Program-made: the position numbers and the translations under genes
In this document: piece by piece, positions 35,050-47,579 of the stretch
How the letters are laid out: each line of letters begins with the position of its first letter
How positions within the stretch are numbered: position 1 is the first letter of the stretch
The notes under the pieces: model-generated
The model's input: the letters and a program-made list of their open reading frames with translations, nothing else
The model's database searches: none
What the model was told of the DNA's origin: nothing
DNA from: Gordionus sp. m RMFG-2023
Lineage: Eukaryota > Nematomorpha > Gordioida > Chordodea > Parachordodidae
Reading direction: 5' to 3'
Length of the DNA stretch: 64,000 nucleotides
Assembly (NCBI RefSeq): GCF_954871325.1
Contig: NC_088775.1
Location: 86,529,561-86,593,560, forward strand

Positions 35050-38000
35050 CCAATTATTTTACAAATATCGTTTTTAGGGTAATAAAAAGTAGTATTTGAA
35101 TTTAATCCTAAAAAAACCCCCAAGACTCCATCTTAGCTCTTTTTTTTAATATTATTATTATTTTAGAATTCGAAAATATTTGTTTTGAATAGTTTATTCT
35201 TATAAGTAAACCATAAAAAGTATTTTATTATAAAGATATCACAACATCTTATATCAAAATTTATAATTTAAAACAAAAATCCAAAAAGATTTAGTATTTT
35301 CTTAATGCAAAAAAAAACATGTTATTTCATAATAAAATTTATTGGCAATGATTATGACTCGAGTAAAAATTATTTTAATCTTATTACACGCTTGAGCGTA
35401 TAAAAATATATTTAAAATGCATGCCTCTTTCTACTCAACGTATTCTTCTAATTATTTTTTTTTCCTTCTTATTTTCGTTTCACAAGAATGGTTTTAAGAT
35501 GCTGAATATTTCTTTCCTTTGTACAAATATTAAATTTATTGGCATTATTTATAATATTTCATTTATTCTGATTTAATGTTTTTTGATGTCTCCATTTATA
35601 AATATTAAAGTAATAATTTAAAATTATTTTATACAATAATTATATTGTTATATTTTATTTATTATAAATTAATCATATAATTATTAGCCTGATGTTCAAA
35701 TTAAATTAAGCTTTAATAAATAAGAGAAAATAGAGTTAAACTTTTATTTTGAAGTCAAATAGCTCCAACAAAAAACAATTTGGTAAAAATAAACATTATA
35801 AAATCCTGAAATCTCATCTAATTAAATGAATATTTATATTTCTAAAATCTAAATTTTGGATTACCGGTTCTATATTCTCGATTTTTAATTTAAGATCAAC
35901 CTATAGTTTAATGAGCTTATGTTAGAAGCTCAAATGGTATTAATTTGCATAGAGTTTTAATTGTCGCTTTTGGTCAAAACTCACACAAACAAGATAATAT
36001 TATTATAATATTAATAAATTATCATAAAATCTAAAATAAATGAGAAAAAAATAATACCCTACTTAATAAATTTAAATAATAATTTACTTTTATATACTTA
36101 ATATCATCTCCTTTTTATACTAAATATGTTTATATATTTTTTTTAAAGAATTATTTTTTAAGGTTATTTTTGAAATAATATTTTACAATTATACAAGTCA
36201 AAAGATCATTCATAATAATAATAAAATATACATTATCATAATTCATAAATACATTTTAAATTCATTCATTTACTCTTTGCCTGTCATATATAATCAATTG
36301 CGTAATACGTGGTATTTTTTCTCATTTTCCTCTTTTTATATTCTTGAAATGTTGCTAATTAATGTATAAATATCTATTTTTTGGTGATAAAAAGATATAT
36401 TATTTAAATCAACAAAATATCATAATTATATTAATTTATTGAAGCACTCTCACTCTATTACTTAGAACAAAATTAAATGGATTTTTTAAAAAAAAATTTT
36501 TTTTTAGATAGATATTTAAATAATTAATTTATTAGATACATTAGCTAAGAAATTTTACCCCTTTAATACGAGCATAAATTAAATGATTTTGTTTTAAAAA
36601 ATAAACTAAATTAGCAATTTTAGTTGTAATAGAGTAATGATAATAATTTTAAACTGTAAATTTAAAATCTCTTTTTACATATTGAAATCAATAGAAATCG
36701 GAATCTCTCAATTATATCATTTATCCAGAACGATCTTTAAATTTGAGAAATCTTATTTAACAGGAAATGCACTACTTCGGCATACAAGAATATACCTTAC
36801 ACTGTATAATTTCAGACAAATCTTGTCGTGAAACCTTTTTGAATTACTCTTAAAATATATTAATTATTTTATATAGTTTTTAATATAAAAAAAGTTCATG
36901 ACAAAAGTAGGCGAAATTAACGGTGGCTTAGGAAAAAACTTTACATGCGGGAATAGATCCGAATCCAATCCGAAAGATGAATAATTTAATTTTAATAAAA
37001 AATGTTGGGTAGAGGGGAAAAAATATGTATAGGATTTTTGAATGAAAGCGAAAATATTTATAAAGCGACTTTAAAGTAAAAAATATTTTTTTTTCTAGAG
37101 GAATATTTATAAATGCGATTATGGATACTAATCTTTATGTCGGGGTGCAGGCTCCTATAAGGTTTCTAATCGTAATTTCTTTTTTTTAAAAATATTTATT
37201 TGATGTTCCATGTTTAATTTGGATCATTCAATTTTTTTTCTCTTATTATTACATTTAAAAGTAACATTTATCTTAAATTTGTTAATTAACCTCGCGTTTT
37301 TTTTCTTGAAAAATAAAATTTATTAGTATCCGAGTTCAGAAGAAGGACTTAAAAGAGTCCGGTTTCGGTTTAGGCGAATAAAAGGACGGGGTTTCATTTC
37401 TTATATTTGATCGAGTTCGGATTTCCGTTCTTAGTTTTAACTCGGGTCCGATGGTTCAAATTTCGGGTTTTAAAACTATAAATTAACATTATACATGTGT
37501 ATTATGTTCTTTTTTACTTTTTTTTTAAATATCCACATTTATATATAATTATTTTAATTAACAATTTCAATTTTATTCAATCCCCATAATTTAATTTTAT
37601 TTTAATAGTTCAAAAAAAGTTTTTAATCGCAAAATAAAATCTTCAGACAGTTTCGAGACTAATAATTTTTTTTTTTAAAAAAATAATAAAATATTTTCTC
37701 AAAATTTAAAAAGGTTATAAAACACATTTTATCAAAATCTAAACTAAAAATATCGGTAAAATCTAGTGGAAGAAAAAACTTTTAAACCAAAAGGGTCGAT
37801 CGATACCTTTTTTATTTTGTATTCGGGTATATTTCAATAAAATGTTTGTATAATGCAAAAGTTTTTGCGTTAGAATGTCTCCTCAAATTCTATTTTTCAA
37901 AATTATGGACTACACGTAGTTAATCCAAAAACACGTAATACATTATTAAATTATGATATTATCTAATTCAAAGCCATCTAGGAGTTGCTTAAAATATACG

Positions 38001-38760
38001 TCATCTTTTAAATTACGTAGTCGTCTAATTATTTTTTTAATAATCTCAAGGAGGGATTCATTTCAATCTTATCCCAAGCATCCCTTTATCTCGCTCCTTA
38101 TTCTGATGCCAATGATCTCACTTGCTAAAGATGAATGGCGACAAAATTCAGAAAATATTTCTTCTTTTTTTTGAGGATTAAACTATTGATTAAACGAATT
38201 TTGAGAAATTCTTTTTTATAAGAGAATATTAATTGTTATTATATAAAGGATAAAAAAAACAACTCTTTTCCCTTCTCACCGAAATAATGTTTTCCTATAA
38301 GAATACTATTTTTATAAAATGAAATTATCAAAATATAATCCCTTTATGAGGACACATAAGCCGGCGTACATCATCAAGTTTTGTATAAATATTAATAATT
38401 AATAGTAATTTTAAATTGCCTTTAAAAGAAAAAAAAATTAAATTAAAGAAACCCAACAAATCTCTCAATTATTTTTTTTTCAATTTAAATATTTATTGGA
38501 AAATTTAATGAACATATAATTTTATACTTCTCCTTTTTAGAGTTTAAAATAATATTTTTCTCAAACATTATACTTTTTTTTTAATTCTTAAAAATAAAAG
38601 TGAGAAGATAAGTTTTTTAAAACGAGATAATAGATTTTCTTTAAAAGAATAGAAAAAAACAATTTAATGTCTTTTATTCCTGTTATTTTGTATTTAAAAA
38701 AAAAAATTTTTTTTTAAATCAATTTCTTTCTTGCTAAATTTTCAATTTTTATGTTTTTAA
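35050..38760. other. AT-rich spacer, with a worn hAT-like subterminal patch
   Basis: No gene was recognised. At about 37325-37470 there is a GC-richer patch with GAGTCCGGTTTCGG and GATCGAGTTCGG, in the style of hAT subterminal repeats, without definable ends. The rest is simple AT-rich sequence. Confidence 0.45.
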
Positions 38761-38764
38761 AAAT

Positions 38765-40177
38765 ATATTTAAAAGTAGCTTTAGCTACTTTATAGCTACT
38801 TTTAAATTTTTTATTTTTTGCTTATAATGTTATTGTAATCAACATTTATAAATATTAAAATATAGTTAGTTTTGATTATTTATGTAAAAAAAATAAATAT
38901 TTATGGTAATTTGTTGCATTTTAATAATAAAATCATTTCAATATTATCATCTCCAAGTCTAGAGCGACGATCAGAAAGTATAAGTTTTGCCTTATTAAAT
39001 AATCTCTCGACACTAGCACTTGTGGGTTTATATACATATTTTTAATATAAGATTGATTATCAATAATTTTATTTGCAAGTACATCTTATGTCTGGCATCC
39101 CATTATCATTTTGAGGGCTAATGCCACAGATCTTCTTTTTAAAGTTCTAGGGTCTAGCTAATGGCCTGTGATTCCCAAATAAGCTCAAAAATATTTAATC
39201 AGATCAATTTATAAATATAAATAAGTTTTTACCTTCTGTTATCTGTTCAACTATCTCCCGTGGTACATATATATATGATATCTCTGATAACTCTACTATT
39301 AGAGCATCTTTCGTCATTTTAAAGTTATCTGCTATTTTATTCGTTAGTGTCTGGCGGCATAAAATTGTTGTACCAGGGGATAGAGTTTTAATCATCATGG
39401 TAAATAATGGATTATCAACTAAGGACATTGGCTGAACTGTATAAATTATAAAATCAATCAGCCAATTTCTGAGAAATATTGTCATTTGCATTATTAATTA
39501 ATTTGGTTTGAATTGAATTGAATTAGTCTTTTTGGATGTAAAGTCGCCTATACCAAAATGATTTAGATGTTTCTCCATTTCCTTAAACATGAACAGTCTT
39601 TAAAATAAATATTATTAGAATGGAAAAATGACAATTTACCTCTAGGTCTTTCTTGAGGTTATAGCTACTGGATTGATTTGAGGAAATATTTTTTTTACAT
39701 TTTAAACAAATAAATTTGAAACCAGTTTTGGTTATATATTTATTTTAAAAAATTTTCAAATCTAGGGAATGGGAAATTTGTATTATAGCTATTAAGAACA
39801 TTTTCTTCCCTGGTATCTTCCATTTCATTAATATCATTGTCTAAATCACTTTCAACGATTTGGATATCCATAGGCGATTTTAAATTATTAACACGGATTT
39901 AGGTTTATAATACAAATGAAAATATAAATTACAAATTCAAATTATATTTTAATTTCAAAATTAATAATAAATCATAAAAATTATAATTAATTATGATATT
40001 AAATTTAAATTTTCATATTTATACTTACCTTCATTAAATTTTTTAAAAGTAGCGAAGTAGCGGCTACTTAGCTACTTTCAAAAAAAGTAGCGCGCTAAAA
40101 AATTAAATAATTACAAAAAAAGTAGCCGCTATTAGCTATAGCTACCAAAAAAGTTAGCGCTCTACTTTAAAACTCTG
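38765..40177 (-). mobile_element. hAT transposon relic with BED-finger transposase pieces
   Basis: Clusters of GTAGC/GCTAC motifs lie at both sides (38770-38815, 40045-40165). The right end reads inwards as CAGAGTTTTAAAGTAG, a hAT-type terminus; the left terminus is worn. On the minus strand, a BED-type finger FICLKCKK...SSYNLKK lies near 39640-39740. NWLIDFIIYTVQPMSLVDNP lies in an open 95-codon stretch (39204-39491). KPTSASVERLFNKAKLILSD (about 38930-39035) is the hATC domain. About 1.4 kb remains of a usual 2.5-4 kb, so there are large internal deletions. Confidence 0.85.
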
Positions 40178-40189
40178 GTAGAAAGAACA

Positions 40190-40287
40190 ATGGTTTGGAC
40201 ATCTATTATAGGCAATATTTTTTTGGCTAAAATATTGAGTTAACAGTTTTTAAAAATCTGCTCAAAACGAGCTGTTTAACAACACTA
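40190..40287. mobile_element. MITE M1, right part
   Basis: GGTTTGGACATCTATTA, GGCTAAAATATTGAGTTAAC and GAGCTGTTTAACAACACTA match M1 from the centre to its right end. It adjoins the BED-hAT relic. Confidence 0.75.
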
Positions 40288-40289
40288 AT

Positions 40290-41640
40290 TTGTAGGTGGT
40301 GTTGCATATTTCGCAAAATAGCCTATAATAAGTTAGCTGGAAAAAAAAATTAAACATCCTAGTGAGTTTAATTTTAAACTGAGATTCAATAGTTTTATCC
40401 GCATGGTCAAATAACCCTGACTTCCCTTATTTAGTTTTAAATTATTGCATTATATAAGAAAATAAGGATCTTACATATTTATTTGTTAGAATGTGTGGAA
40501 TTTTCTAAATAAACTAAATGCCTCTTGTTGTTATTCTTTTTGTTTCCTTTTTTGAGTCTCCTTTGTAACCCCCCTAAACCCCAAAAGTGACTTTTCCCTC
40601 CTTCTCAAAATTCTAATAAAAATGCTTATCAAAATATTCTATACATTGATCACTTTTCTATGCTAACCAAAACTTAACATAAAATAAGATCCCCCATATT
40701 GCTTAGAACAGAATTCATGATTCGGTTTACCATATCAACTGCTCCAAAAAATCCAATATTTACTAACCTTAGCCTATTAAGTCCTTAAACATATTAGAAA
40801 TAGGGACAGAATTCAATTGAGGTTATTGACAAACGATGTAATCATGAAATAATTGGTCGATAAAATCGAAGAACATATCTTAATTAATTTGTATCTAAAC
40901 AATTTTCAAAATATCGTTTGACGAATTTAATCAATCTAACATGTATGCGTTAATTAAGTATATAAATCCCTATTGTGCTTAAATTAGGTTTATTCGCTTT
41001 CACAATATAAATCATGGTGGCAAAATAATTAATTATTTAGTACTAAAATTTTATTAATAAAATTGTTAATGTTATTAATGTTGAAAAAAAATATATATAT
41101 AAATAAGTGTTATATAATAGAATTTGGTTAAACAATTGTGATTGATTAAATTTCCTTTTCGTTTTTTTTATTTCACCTTTATTCATGGCATATTTAATAA
41201 ATTAAAATACCAGGAAGGAAGGAAGGAAGAGGAAGTATTTATTTACTTATCATTTCTCGCAAATTTATTTCAAATTCTTTTTTCTTACAAATCCAAATAT
41301 ATTGAAATTTAAAAAAATTATTAAAAAAAATTACTCATAATTGATAGGATATAATTAAATTAAAACGAAAAATACTTTTTAAAATTGGAAAAATCTTTTA
41401 CGCATGGACACATAATTTTTTCATTTTAAAATTGAATCTATTTTTCACTTAATTTTGTTAATTTATATTTTTATTTTATTTATTTTTATTAAATTTATAA
41501 AATCTAATTTCCTAAATTGAATCTTAAATATTGCAAATTTTACTTCTTCTTCAAATAAATCTTCTTAAAAACATTAATAAAAATTTTATATGGTTTTATT
41601 TATATTATATTTTTTTAAAAAAAATTTAATTTATAACAGG
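40290..41640. other. Spacer, nothing recognised
   Basis: AT-rich, with one short GGAA run near 41215-41232. No exon or repeat end was seen. Confidence 0.5.
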
Positions 41641-41642
41641 AG

Positions 41643-41860
41643 TAGTGTTGTTAAAATCGCTCGAGTTGAGCCGATTTTTTAAAAACGGCTAACTCATAAT
41701 TTTTGCCAGTTGTCTAAGCCTCGATATTTGGCTAATAGATGTCCAAACCCTTGGGCCACCTATAAGCAAAATCTGAAGGCTTGCATTATATTTTTCTGAG
41801 TAAAATATTGAGTTAGCCGTTTTTAAATATCGGATCAAATCGAGTCGTTTATCAACACTA
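41643..41860. mobile_element. MITE M1, full-length copy
   Basis: 218 bp from TAGTGTTGTTAAAATCGCTC to GTCGTTTATCAACACTA. The flanks AACAGGAG and AACATTTT share only their first three bases, so the target duplication has decayed. Confidence 0.9.
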
Positions 41861-41924
41861 AACATTTTTTAAAATACGACCCGATCTTTCTTTCTTTATT
41901 TCTTTCCTAAAATGATATTATGTA

Positions 41925-42076
41925 AGCAACCTCCAGAATTGGCAAATAGAGGTCCAAGCCTTTCTGACATCTACGAGAAGAATCATCAGGCTTAAATTAT
42001 ATTATTTTTGACTAAAATCTTTACGGGGTCATTTTTTAAAAACCTACCCGAATCGGGTTTTTTTTAACAACTCTAA
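41925..42076. mobile_element. MITE M1, worn partial copy
   Basis: GGCAAATAGAGGTCCAAGCC, CATCAGGCTTAAATTATATT and TTTAACAACTCTA match the M1 centre and right end. It lies 65 bp from the previous copy. Confidence 0.6.
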
Positions 42077-42544
42077 ATTATAATTTTGAATAACATTTTT
42101 AAAATATCCAATAATTATTTTTTTGGGGAATTTTTTTTAAAAATGTATAATAAATCTTAAAAGCCATAAAATCTGGCCAGGATAGACACTCACACTGCTA
42201 ATATATTTATACTACCTTAGTAATAAATTAAGTCAAACTGAGAAACTTTTTGAAGTGAAAACACTGGAGCTACTGTATAAAATTAACAATTAAATTGGTT
42301 CCTTGTTCTTTAGAGAAAATCAAAAGTATCATAATGAGTTATTTGTGATTTATGTTGTCGATAAAAAGACGAGATCAAATCATGATTATTTCGTAAATAT
42401 CGTTTTTGCTAATTTGAGATTTTAATAACAGTTAATTTAAGAAATGAAGGAAATGAAGTATATATATTTTTTAACCCTCCACAACTGGTTATCCTTTTAC
42501 CACACCTTAACCACCTCCAAGAGGTTATTTTTTAAATAAACAGG

Positions 42545-42620
42545 CTTACCGGGGATCAAGCCAGGGTCCTTGTTGCACCTTATTCTCTCATTCATATTTC
42601 TAATTCTCTGAGCCACAGAT
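42545..42620 (-). repeat. tRNA-derived SINE head or tRNA pseudogene
   Basis: On the minus strand TGGCTCAGAGAATTAG (plus about 42600-42616) fits the pol III A box. GGCTTGATCCC (plus 42552-42562) fits the B box with tRNA-like spacing. No full cloverleaf was found, so a SINE or relic is favoured. Confidence 0.5.
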
Positions 42621-42998
42621 ACCATTTATTTTTGTATTTATAATATTAATTTACCCAAAAAGCAATCATTAAAATGGGGCCTTCTTCTGACATCTCAGGA
42701 TTTCTATGGTTACTTCCATGATGAGAGACTCCCGGATTATTTTTTCCCGACATGCACAGAATTCTATACCAAATATCCCATAATTTTTATTTATTTTAAG
42801 AAAAAATAGAATTTTTATAATTAAATTTACAAATATATTAGTTATATTTATACTCAAATAAGGAAACTATTGAACGGGAAAATTTTTTTTAAAGTACTGA
42901 TAATGCTTTGGATATAGGCAGTATAATGTTGAACTGATACTGATTAATCGCGTATACCTTATACACAAACAGACTCCATATAAAAAGACTATGCATAT

Positions 42999-43326
42999 TA
43001 AAGATCTGGAAAAGTAGGCCCGACCCGTACCCGGCCCGAGTCAATAAAATCGGGTTCGGGCTGTGTCGGACCTGATATTTTTCTTGTAAATATTAGGGTC
43101 GGGTCGGGCCTATAAAAAATTTTCAAATATATCTAAATTTTTCAATTTTTATGTCGAGTCATATTATACCAAAAGGGCGTCAATATTTTTTAATATAAAA
43201 TAAAAATATATTTTGGGTATGATAATTTTAAGAAAACGGACCGAGCCGAGCCGGCAAAACTTTTTTAAAAAAAATTACGGGTCGGGCGGGGCTTGAAAAA
43301 TTAATTAGGCCCGACGCAGATCACTA
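42999..43326. mobile_element. hAT-type MITE, GGCCCG group, with near-perfect target duplication
   Basis: 328 bp. The left end TAAAGATCTGGAAAAGTAGG and the right end (reverse complement TAGTGATCTGCGTCGGGCC) are inverted repeats, with CCCGACCCG-type subterminal motifs. The flanks ATGCATAT and ATGAATAT match at seven of eight positions. No coding sequence. Confidence 0.88.
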
Positions 43327-43329
43327 ATG

Positions 43330-45870
43330 AATATATTATCTTTCGATTACAAAAATCTAAATAAAATGTTTCAGCGAATTCAGTTCATTTAACAGGCTCT
43401 AAATACCCCTACCAAATTTCCAGTTTTCATAAATATGATTTTATGCTAATTAAACAAGTTATTTAATATATAATCCAGCACAATACAGATAATAAACACT
43501 ATTGATTTATAAAACGGTTATTGTAGAAAGAAATAGAACGCAATAGAGGAGAGATAGAAGAGCCTTAATTGACACTGGAAAATAATTAGATATATATATT
43601 AAAAATGTGATGGCCCGAAAATTCGTACGAAAGTATTTAACTAAAAAGTTTCATTGTTTGCGTTTATAATTTTTTAAGGTATACATTCAATATCTTTTAA
43701 AAAATCTTTATCGAATTCCGTAAATCTTTGTTGCCATGCCAAAAAAGCAAAAAAAAAAAACATAAATAGATGAAGGAATATTAATATCGAAATGATTAAA
43801 TATAATTTTCAATTTGTGTTAATTGATTGCAAGGATTTTTGTAATATGAAAGAACGATTAGGCCTAGACCTAACTCTCTTTAGTAGCCCACAAATTTCTC
43901 ATCATGTTATGGGATTATAATATGGAAAAGGGTTTTGGTATGAACGACTTCATTTGAAATATAGGGATTAGTATGGTATGATCATTGCAGTTAAGCAAAT
44001 CTGATCGCGTGATAAGGACCATCATTTGTAAATAATACAAGATTACTTAAAGGAATGATTTCAGGGTATTCATAATCTTTTACAGAAGAAGTTGAAAAAA
44101 GGAATCTTCCAAAGTTGGCTTAATTGCCAACCAAGAGTAAATTCTAGTCTTTCGCATTGAGGTTGAAGAGAGAGTCACGGAAGAGAACTTCTAGAGGTCG
44201 ATGGATTTATAGAGTAGGGGATCCGGGTATGTCGTTAACTTACTGATGACTGGGTTAAATATTAAGCACGAAGATATGAAAACGCTGTCGGGGAGTAGGG
44301 AAGATGAACATATACAATCCAAATTACTTTGGTGGATAGGATATCCTGTAGCCAGGATAATTCATCGAATATAGAATTTATTATGCCTGCTGCCAAGATT
44401 TTTTTCTCATAGGTGTGTAGCAAGTAGCGTTTACATGAGAGAGAAAAATATTTTTTATTCCATACATACTTCTGCACCCCCATCAAACATCTATGAAAGA
44501 GAAAGTCTCCTACCACCCACCCTCATCTTCCAAACTTTTATGCTGCCACTGGTAGCAAGAATAGCAGAATATCGAAAAATACGTGACTCTATTAGTGTAT
44601 AAATAATTTTTGGAATCATGTGGTGCATATGCGTAAGATCCTTTTACGTGTCTAAAATCTAAAGAAATAATTTTTATTGATTAGGAGTGGCACCACTATA
44701 TATGGTAAACGCTCCTTTTTATTACGGTTGAACCTGAGATCATCTACAACATTGTTGTTTTGGGGATAGTTTTGCTCTTAAGCGAATCTACTATTATACC
44801 TATATTTTTATAAGATTTTTTTATGCTTATTGCTTTGACTTGGTTGAATGAGTCCCCTGATATTCTATTATCTATATAGCAGGAGAGTAAGTTGTGCCTG
44901 CACTGGTAATTGATGTTTTAGATAATTTAGTCTATTCCTATACAAAAGAGAAAATGGATGACCCAATTGGATGATTTCTAATGATTATATTAATTTACAC
45001 CGAATACGAGGTGTCATGATCTGGAGTAGCAGTCCTTCAGGAACTGAAAAAATTTTGAATAACAAGAGTAGGCAGACTTGAGAAATTTACTGCGCCTCCA
45101 AGCAGCAAATAAATTTATGCAATCAATTTTAACGAGGAAGTAATCCGAGAGATTGCTTTATATGTGTACCAGGTCTATTTTAAGTTAATTCCTAATTGGT
45201 TGAGGCATAAATTGAGTTATATTGTAAACTGCACCAGACCCATTAATAATTTAGCTAGTTCAACGCCGAGTTATGACAATGAATATGGGCCCTAACATTT
45301 TCTATTAAGCTTATGTGCTATAAGCTTGGCTTCATAATGAAGTGGGGAAACGGATGGAATGCATGCCAAAGGCATTTGTGTGCTGAACTAGGTTTTGAAA
45401 GGATATAAGTTTGTTGAGTAATAGCATGGACAGTCAGCCCCCTGTAAGAATATCGAAAGAATTCCGCCAACTTCAGATGAAGAATCACAGCTAAAAGAGA
45501 ATAAATTATTTATGAATAATTTTGATATCAATAAAATTATGAAGTAAAATTATAAAGTAAAATTATAAAGTATAAATAAAAAAAAATTTTTAAATACAAT
45601 ACTATTTTTTTATTTTTTGATAATGTAAGTTAGATATCTGTTAATGGCAAAATTATCAGGTCCGTTTCTTCTCCAAAATTAGCACCCAGCCCGTTTCTAA
45701 ATATTTTACTAAGGTTGCCTGCCCGGTATGACGGAATCATTATTAACATTCCACATTTATGTTAACACGAAAGAGGGTCAGTGATATTTTGGATAGTTTT
45801 TTTAAAATATTCGTAGCGAATCTTTTTAAATTTTTTTAAAAAGCACAATATGCTATAATTGCTTTGTTTT
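43330..45870. other. Non-repetitive-looking stretch, no gene resolved
   Basis: From about 43860 to 45480 the base composition is less AT-rich than the surroundings and homopolymers are few, as in decayed coding DNA. All frames carry frequent stops. An 84-codon minus-strand frame at 44262-44516 has no recognised motif. It may be an old transposon or pseudogene. Confidence 0.4.
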
Positions 45871-45939
45871 TTATTTGAGAAATTTCAACAATAGGAATCG
45901 GCCTAATTACTACAATGACCTTTCTTCATTTTTTTGCAG

Positions 45940-46083
45940 AAACCACGTAGACAGCAAAGGAAGATTGCAGATTTCAGGTTCTGTAGATCCATTAGCTTTT
46001 TACAACATAAAATTTTCAAATATTCGAAAATATCAGAAAATCCATTTTTATCCCAATAATATCCACTACCTTAACATCCGTTG
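45940..46083 (+). CDS. Exon of an unrecognised plus-strand gene
   Basis: Acceptor CATTTTTTTGCAG, donor CCGTTG|GTAAGC, both strong. The 144-bp exon is phase 2 at both ends and encodes NHVDSKGRLQISGSVDPLAF, then IRKYQKIHFYPNNIHYLNIR. It joins the next exon in frame across a very short intron. Product not recognised. Confidence 0.55.
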
Positions 46084-46113
46084 GTAAGCTTGCATTATCC
46101 TTCTTCAAGTTAG

Positions 46114-46234
46114 GATCTCACATCCTCAAACATACTGGCGATCCAGGAGAAGGCTTCTTACTCAGACAGAAATTGGATATAGCCTTAAAGCGAATTATCA
46201 AAGTTTCAATGGCAGTTTCACAGATTTTCGCTAG
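46114..46234 (+). CDS. Terminal exon of the same gene, after a 30-bp intron
   Basis: If GTAAGC...CAAGTTAG (46084-46113) is removed, the frame continues WISHPQTYWRSRRRLL, then TEIGYSLKANYQSFNGSF and TDFR-stop. Without splicing, the first exon stops at once. An alternative is a larger intron, but the other acceptors tested nearby (46110 and 46166) give immediate stops. Another frame over the same bases is also open for about 90 codons, so the choice is not certain. Confidence 0.45.
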
Positions 46235-46239
46235 ACTCA

Positions 46240-47514
46240 CTTTTTTATTTCTTATTCCCATCATTTTACACTATATTTCACCTTTATAATGTTTAATTTG
46301 TAATTATTATTTTTTTTCGTATATAAATTTTATGTTGACTTATATTATATATGAATAACAAAAATAATATATCATTATTAAATAAATAATAATAATAAGA
46401 ATTTATTAAAATATTTTTTGGAGTTTCTTATAAATATTTCTTCATTTTCTTGTCCTAAAATATATTTTACCAACATATATACCATAGTTTTCGCATAAAT
46501 TTATCATTTTCTGCAAACCACTAATTCAGGTCTAAGAATCTGCCAACGATAATTCTGGACTGAATTTTTAACAAGATAAAATTAATCAACAAAATGACTT
46601 TTTAATGTTACAAAAAATTGATTACGCACGTTATATTTTTTTTTACATCACATATGTATATTGTCATAACTTTTAAGAATATGTTTAAGCTTCTTATAAT
46701 AAATTGGATAACGGCGTAGGTTAAAAATGGTTAAAATAATCAATTTCACTTCTTTCTTTTTTTTTGTGAGATGGAACTAGAACTATATATAGAATTTTTT
46801 TTTAATTAATTCTCGAATTTAGCATTAAGTTTTTATCAATAATTATTCAAAAAATGGCAAAAAATTTTTCATTTTTTTTTCCAAAATTAAAAAGAAAAAT
46901 TGCATTTTCTTAATATTATTCCAAATTACACGTTAAAAGTGTGTATTGAAGTTTTTACACTTAACATTAATACTTATCTTAATACACTTTATAAAAAATA
47001 TAAATTCGAAGTAAATACATTTCAGCATATGATCATGCTTGTTGGGAGCGGAAGATCATTGGAATTAGATCCCAATGAGATACCATAGGAAGATGGGAGC
47101 GCCTCAAACCCACTATTTAATATCAGTTTTACAATTTATTTAAGTATTTAACAATAATACTATCTTGTCTAATTTTAATGTTTTGTTTTGTTGTGTTAAA
47201 ATATCATGAGCCTTGCGAGTGAAATCGCAAAGTAACAACGAAGAGGTGAGTGGTAGACTAGGGTATGAGAGAAAATTATTTGTCCCGAAAACATGCAAAA
47301 TAAATTTGCTTTGTCTTATAAAACGATAAGTGTCCGTCTGAATATAACACATATGTCACTGAAGTTAACTTTAATAAAAAAAATATTGTCTGACCATCTC
47401 CTTGGTATATTTTCGAAGTCTGAGTGTGATCCGGTTTAAGTCAACGTCCTATTTCGATCCAAGAAACATCAAAAGTTATTTAAAATTTTACTTATACACT
47501 CATTTATTTTTCAG
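46240..47514. other. AT-rich stretch with one weak exon candidate
   Basis: A splice-acceptor-like AATACATTTCAG at about 47015-47026 is followed by a short GC-richer frame (HMIMLVGSGRSLELDPNEIP, then stop). It might be a small exon. Nothing else was recognised. Confidence 0.3.
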
Positions 47515-47571
47515 GGAACGCGGAAAAATTATAAATATCAAAGGATCCGAGCTCTGTCGGAGAGAAAATAA
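47515..47571 (+). CDS. Candidate short terminal exon
   Basis: A very good acceptor (CATTTATTTTTCAG) precedes the phase-0 peptide GTRKNYKYQRIRALSERK and a TAA stop. Basic and GC-richer than its flanks. No donor exon could be assigned. Confidence 0.3.
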   Translation, partial: GTRKNYKYQRIRALSERK

Positions 47572-47579
47572 TTAAGTAT

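Noticed and set aside
42545-42620. Functional tRNA gene
   Set aside because: A- and B-box-like motifs are present, but I could not pair acceptor, D and anticodon stems, so it is listed as a SINE or relic.
44262-44516. 84-codon minus-strand open frame
   Set aside because: No motif, no splice-site support and no clear start context. It is left as part of an unresolved stretch.
47140-47352. 70-codon minus-strand open frame
   Set aside because: No family resemblance and no splice partner. Length is within chance for this composition.
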